The position numbers and the translations under genes are program-made. From contig CAZSTR010000023.1 of NCBI GenBank assembly GCA_964609975.1, positions 1-25,487 of the forward strand: a DNA stretch of 25,487 nt, given 5' to 3'. The notes beneath the pieces are model-generated. The model worked only from the letters and a program-made list of their open reading frames with translations, did no database searches and was not told where the DNA came from. Positions 23,036 to 25,487 of this stretch are shown here, piece after piece (position 1 is the stretch's first letter; each line of letters opens with the position of its first letter). This stretch comes from UBA5905 sp964609975 (lineage in GTDB: Bacteria; Bacillota; Clostridia; Oscillospirales; Acutalibacteraceae).

Positions 23036-23377
23036 ATGCAGGTGGAATTGGACTGCCAAAAGGGGCAGATAACCGCCCGATTGGTCGGCGAGCTGGACCA
23101 TCACGGCGCCGGCGAAATCCGGGAGGCCATCGACAAGGCGGTTTTGCGTTGTCATGCGCGCCGGCTGTTGCTGAATTTTTCCGGGCTGTCCTTCATGGAC
23201 AGCTCCGGCATCGGGCTGATCATGGGGCGGTATCGGCTTCTCCGCTCCATGGGCGGAGACATTCGCGTGGTCGGCGCCAGCCCCCGGCTGGAAAGAATGA
23301 TTCGTCTGGCGGGGCTGGACAAGCTCCCCATTTGGGAAAAAAGTGAAGGAGGAATCCCCCATGAAACCTGTCAATGA
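23036..23377 (+). CDS. spoIIAA: Anti-sigma-F factor antagonist SpoIIAA
   Basis: A single STAS domain of 113 aa. LVGELDHHGAGEIREAID (16-33) matches the SpoIIAA GELDHH segment. LSFMDSSGIGLIMGRY (51-66) carries the phosphorylatable serine (Ser57, equivalent to Bacillus Ser58). Unphosphorylated SpoIIAA binds SpoIIAB and frees sigma-F in the forespore; SpoIIE phosphatase, not in this window, reactivates it. ATG 23036 follows AAAGGAGG. The gene overlaps spoIIAB by 17 bp, so the two are translationally coupled, which helps fix their ratio. It is first of the three-gene operon and divergent from the glycosyltransferase. Confidence 0.95.
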   Translation: MQVELDCQKGQITARLVGELDHHGAGEIREAIDKAVLRCHARRLLLNFSGLSFMDSSGIGLIMGRYRLLRSMGGDIRVVGASPRLERMIRLAGLDKLPIWEKSEGGIPHETCQ

Positions 23378-23804
23378 AATGCGGCTGAGCTTTCTCAGCC
23401 GCTCTGCCAACGAGGGCTTCGCGCGGGCGGCGGTGGCCGCCTTCGCCGCCCAGCTGGACCCAGCGGTGGACGAGCTGGCGGATTTGCGCACCGCCGTTTC
23501 GGAAGCGGTCACCAACGCCATCGTCCACGCCTATCCCCATTCGCTGGGCACCATCACCCTCACGGCGAAGCTGTATGCGGACGGCTGTGTTTCGGTGCAA
23601 ATCCGTGACCGGGGCTGTGGAATTCCCGATGTGGAAAAGGCGATGGAGCCGCTGTTCACCACCGGCGGCGAGGAGCGCTCCGGCCTCGGCTTCTCAGTCA
23701 TGGAAAGCTTCACCGACCTCCTGCGCGTCCGTTCCTCGCCAGGAAAGGGCACCAGCGTGACCATGAAAAAATACATAACCCGGCGCACAAAGGACGGTGT
23801 GTGA
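23361..23804 (+). CDS. spoIIAB: Anti-sigma-F factor / SpoIIAA kinase SpoIIAB
   Basis: The 147-aa GHKL (HATPase_c) protein has the N-box EAVTNAIVHAY, the G1 box DRGCGIPDVEKAMEPLF and the G2 box GEERSGLGFSVMESF, ending with PGKGTSVTM. It binds and silences sigma-F in the predivisional cell and mother cell, and phosphorylates SpoIIAA with ATP. ATG 23361 follows AAGGAGG and lies inside the 3' end of spoIIAA. Its TGA (23802-23804) overlaps the sigF ATG by one base (TGATG), giving another coupled junction. Length and motifs are normal for the family. Confidence 0.95.
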   Translation: MKPVNEMRLSFLSRSANEGFARAAVAAFAAQLDPAVDELADLRTAVSEAVTNAIVHAYPHSLGTITLTAKLYADGCVSVQIRDRGCGIPDVEKAMEPLFTTGGEERSGLGFSVMESFTDLLRVRSSPGKGTSVTMKKYITRRTKDGV

Positions 23805-24481
23805 TGCCCGTCGCGGAAACCCTCTCGGAGCGGGACGCCTTCATCTGCCGCAATCTGGGGCTGGTGCACGCCTGCGCCCGCCGCTTTACCGGCCGGGGCT
23901 TCGAATATGACGACCTGTATCAGGCGGGCTGTCTCGGACTCATCAAAGCGACCGACGGCTTCGAGCCGGAACGGGGGCTACAGTTTTCCACCTATGCTGT
24001 GCCGCTGATTTTAGGAGAAATGCGGCGGCTGTTCCGAGAGGGGGGCGCTGTGAAGGTCAGCCGCTCTCTGCGGGAGCTTTCTCTGCGGGCGGCCCACGCA
24101 CGGGAAAGGCTTCTTCTGGTATGCGGACGGGAGCCGACAGTGGAGGAACTGGCCGCGGAGCTGGGGGTAGAACCAGCGGATGCCACAGAGGCCATCGCCG
24201 CAGGATTGCCGCCGGTGTCACTGGTCGTCAGCGACGAGGAGGGCGAGGAGCGCACGCTGGAACTGCCCTGCCCTTCGCCGGAGGAGCAAATCACCGACCG
24301 GCTGGCCGTCAACCAGCTGTTGGAAAGGCTGGAGCCGCGCGACCGGCTTCTCTTGCGGCTGCGCTATCTGGCGCATCAGACGCAGCAGGCCACCGCCCTG
24401 CGCCTCGGCATGACCCAAGTACAGGTCTCCCGCCGGGAAAAGCGCCTGCTGGCCTGCCTGCGGGAACAGCTGGAGCCATAA
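23804..24481 (+). CDS. sigF: RNA polymerase sigma-F factor (SpoIIAC)
   Basis: This is the first forespore-specific sigma factor. The 225-aa product has region 2 (YDDLYQAGCLGLIKATDGFE and the -10-binding LQFSTYAVPLILGEMRRLFR), region 3 (TVEELAAELGVEPADATEAI) and region 4 with the helix-turn-helix QATALRLGMTQVQVSRREKR. The MTQVQVSR.EK ending is typical of the sigF/sigG/sigB group, and the spoIIAA-spoIIAB context identifies it as sigF. ATG 23804 overlaps the spoIIAB stop, with AAAGGA upstream; GTG 23801 is a less likely start. It is slightly shorter than Bacillus sigma-F (about 255 aa). A terminator follows at 24515. Confidence 0.93.
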   Translation: MPVAETLSERDAFICRNLGLVHACARRFTGRGFEYDDLYQAGCLGLIKATDGFEPERGLQFSTYAVPLILGEMRRLFREGGAVKVSRSLRELSLRAAHARERLLLVCGREPTVEELAAELGVEPADATEAIAAGLPPVSLVVSDEEGEERTLELPCPSPEEQITDRLAVNQLLERLEPRDRLLLRLRYLAHQTQQATALRLGMTQVQVSRREKRLLACLREQLEP

Positions 24482-24514
24482 GCCGCTCCCGCATAAGCGA
24501 GAGATTCCTGTTCC

Positions 24515-24556
24515 GGCAAAGCGCGCGCCCGCAAGGGCGATGCGCTTTGCCCTTTT
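24515..24556 (+). terminator. Rho-independent terminator after sigF
   Basis: GGCAAAGCGC (24515-24524) pairs with GCGCTTTGCC (24542-24551), with an inner GCCC/GGGC stem, followed by CTTTT. The remaining noncoding DNA to 24756 is AT-rich, with no gene visible apart from a GCTAACCC half-site at 24702-24709. Confidence 0.75.
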
Positions 24557-24756
24557 GCGCTTTCCTCCGTTTGTTCAAAAAACCATCGCTCCCTCCCGTA
24601 CGCATACAGAAAAGCACCGATAGCTCCGACAAGGAAACGGCACTATATATCCCTTCCCCGCTCACTTCATATAGATAATCTGCCTAAAGCAGTTTGCGTA
24701 TGCTAACCCTCAAATTGGGCAACCTGTCAAATCTTGCCGCTCTATGCAAATTTGCC

Positions 24757-24785
24757 TTGACTTTTCCAGAAAATGCGTGTATTCT
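24757..24785 (+). promoter_or_regulatory. SigA promoter of the feo operon
   Basis: TTGACT (24757-24762) and TATTCT (24780-24785) are separated by 17 bp, about 90 bp upstream of the first feoA. The -10 runs straight into a CTAAC half-site. Confidence 0.75.
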
Positions 24786-24842
24786 AACTATTGGTTAGCG
24801 AGAGCTAACCCGATTTCATGGCAACGAATTAGCCCCGGCTAA
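24784..24842. promoter_or_regulatory. Candidate metal-responsive operator array (DtxR/IdeR-like half-sites)
   Basis: Half-sites alternate: CTAAC (24784-24788), GTTAG (24794-24798) and CTAAC (24805-24809). GGTTAGC-GAGA-GCTAACC (24793-24810) is a perfect 7-bp palindrome. A second palindrome, TTAGCC-CC-GGCTAA, lies at 24829-24842. The half-sites resemble the DtxR/IdeR consensus TTAGGTTAGSCTAACCTAA. The first overlaps the -10, so bound repressor would block the feo promoter. No regulator gene lies nearby. Confidence 0.55.
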
Positions 24843-24875
24843 CCCATATCAAATCTTTGGAAATGAGGGATAGAC

Positions 24876-25088
24876 ATGATGCCGTTGAGTTTGGCACAGC
24901 AGGGAGAGGAAAACACCGTCAAGCGTATTTCCGGAATGCCGGAGGTGAAAAAGCACCTGGAAAATCTGGGCTTTGTGGTGGGCAGTCCCGTCACGGTGGT
25001 CACCACGCTGGCCGGAAATGTGATCGTGAATGTCAAGGAAACCCGTGTCGCGGTCAGCGAGGAGCTGGCGCGCCGGATCCTGGTATAA
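24876..25088 (+). CDS. feoA: FeoA-domain protein (first copy)
   Basis: The 70-aa SH3-like FeoA-domain protein has MPEVKKHLENLGFVVGSPVTV and VKETRVAVSEELARRILV, matching the family's LxxLGfxxGxxV core and the closing 'a...a..I.V' strand. FeoA proteins assist FeoB-driven ferrous-iron uptake, probably by contacting its G domain. ATG 24876 (the first of two adjacent ATGs) follows GAGGG at good spacing. It is first in a feoA-feoA-feoB operon, 80 bp before the second copy. The two copies are clearly diverged, so they are old paralogues with probably different roles. Regulation is likely through the half-site array upstream. Confidence 0.88.
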   Translation: MMPLSLAQQGEENTVKRISGMPEVKKHLENLGFVVGSPVTVVTTLAGNVIVNVKETRVAVSEELARRILV

Positions 25089-25168
25089 GCAACCCTGTAA
25101 TCTGCGGCCATTGCAAAGCAACGGTCGCGTGAGCACCCAGTTAAAGCAAGCAAAAGGAGGAAAGGCAA

Positions 25169-25390
25169 ATGAACACACTCAAGCAAACGAAGGTCGGACA
25201 GACGGTTCGGGTAGTGAAGCTGCATGGAGAAGGAGCAGTCAAAAGACGGCTTATGGACATGGGGCTAACCAAGGGAACCGAGGTATATGTGCGCAAGGTG
25301 GCGCCGCTGGGCGACCCGGTGGAGGTCACCGTGCGCGGCTATGAGCTCTCCCTGCGGAAGGCCAACGCCGAAATGATTGAAGTCGAATAA
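25169..25390 (+). CDS. feoA: FeoA-domain protein (second copy)
   Basis: The 73-aa FeoA protein reads VGQTVRVVKLHGEGAVKRRL then MDMGLTKGTEVYVRKVAPL and DPVEVTVRGYELSLRKANA, a full match to the FeoA pattern, including LMDMGLxxGtev and the GYeLsLRk..A strand. It is closer to classical FeoA than the first copy. ATG 25169 follows AAAAGGAGG. feoB starts 33 bp downstream. It sits in the cytoplasm and should act with FeoB at the membrane. Confidence 0.93.
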   Translation: MNTLKQTKVGQTVRVVKLHGEGAVKRRLMDMGLTKGTEVYVRKVAPLGDPVEVTVRGYELSLRKANAEMIEVE

Positions 25391-25423
25391 CCCAAAAAAT
25401 ACATAGGAAAGAGAGGAAACATC

Positions 25424-25487
25424 ATGAACATTCGCATTGCTCTGGCGGGCAACCCGAACAGCGGAAAGACCACCCTGTTCAACGCCC
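25424..25487 (+). CDS. feoB: Ferrous iron transport protein B (5' end only)
   Basis: Only the first 21 codons lie in the window. They read MNIRIALAGNPNSGKTTLFNA, the start of a GTPase G domain with the G1/P-loop GNPNSGKTT typical of FeoB. FeoB is the membrane Fe(II) transporter, and the position after two feoA genes fixes the call. ATG 25424 is preceded by GAGAGGAAA. The truncation is due to the window end. Confidence 0.95.
   Translation, partial: MNIRIALAGNPNSGKTTLFNA

Noticed and set aside
1..25487. Search by eye for CRISPR arrays, tRNA genes, insertion-sequence ends, toxin-antitoxin pairs and phage genes
   Set aside because: No regularly spaced repeats, transposase or integrase motifs, or tRNA-like cloverleaf were seen. 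The only sizeable direct repeat is the 160-bp rsmA duplication.

Overview
The window looks like a chromosomal segment of a spore-forming member of the Clostridia, possibly Oscillospiraceae-like. The evidence is an intact spoIIAA-spoIIAB-sigF operon, a SpoVAF/GerA-type protein, BofA next to a YaaL/DUF2508 protein, a T-box controlling asnS, strong AGGAGG-type ribosome binding sites, and fairly GC-rich coding sequence. The genus is inference. The first ~0.7 kb is visibly more AT-rich than the rest.

Layout. 1-735: AT-rich edge with a broken small membrane protein and a small orphan gene, closed by a terminator. 774-2138 (-): DeoR-type regulator, yaaL and bofA. 2273-2791 (+): a YgjV-like membrane protein divergent from the regulator, with an exact 11-bp inverted repeat around its promoter. 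2873-5299 (-): a D,D-carboxypeptidase-like protein whose catalytic motifs are all altered, then rsmA/ksgA, which is frameshifted by an exact 160-bp tandem duplication. 5421-6690: a metallophosphoesterase convergent with a family-4 uracil-DNA glycosylase. 6799-9607 (+): promoter, asparagine T-box, asnS and asnA. 9636-14636 (-): a carbohydrate cluster with an unassigned 763-aa protein, a GH78-like protein and a Gfo/Idh pseudogene carrying four lesions. 14795-22702 (-): a long, tightly packed run of glycosyltransferase, pgeF, spoVAF, a small membrane protein, recD2, comF and mreB-like, with several stop/start overlaps. 23036-24481 (+): spoIIAA-spoIIAB-sigF. 24757-25487 (+): feoA-feoA-feoB (feoB truncated by the window end) behind a promoter overlaid with CTAAC/GTTAG half-sites resembling a DtxR/IdeR iron box.

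How the genes fit together. asnS and asnA use and make asparagine under one tRNA-Asn sensor. spoIIAA/AB/sigF form the forespore-specific sigma switch, while bofA and spoVAF act later in sporulation and germination. The two long carbohydrate enzymes lack signal peptides, so they should act on imported oligosaccharides; no transporter lies in the window. The feo genes form a ferrous-iron uptake unit.

I found no CRISPR array, tRNA, rRNA, insertion sequence, phage gene or clear defence system, and no strong case for a wholly new system. The best leads are the ksgA duplication, the carboxypeptidase pseudoenzyme, the feo half-site array and the unassigned 763-aa protein. All calls come from reading the sequence; no database search was run.
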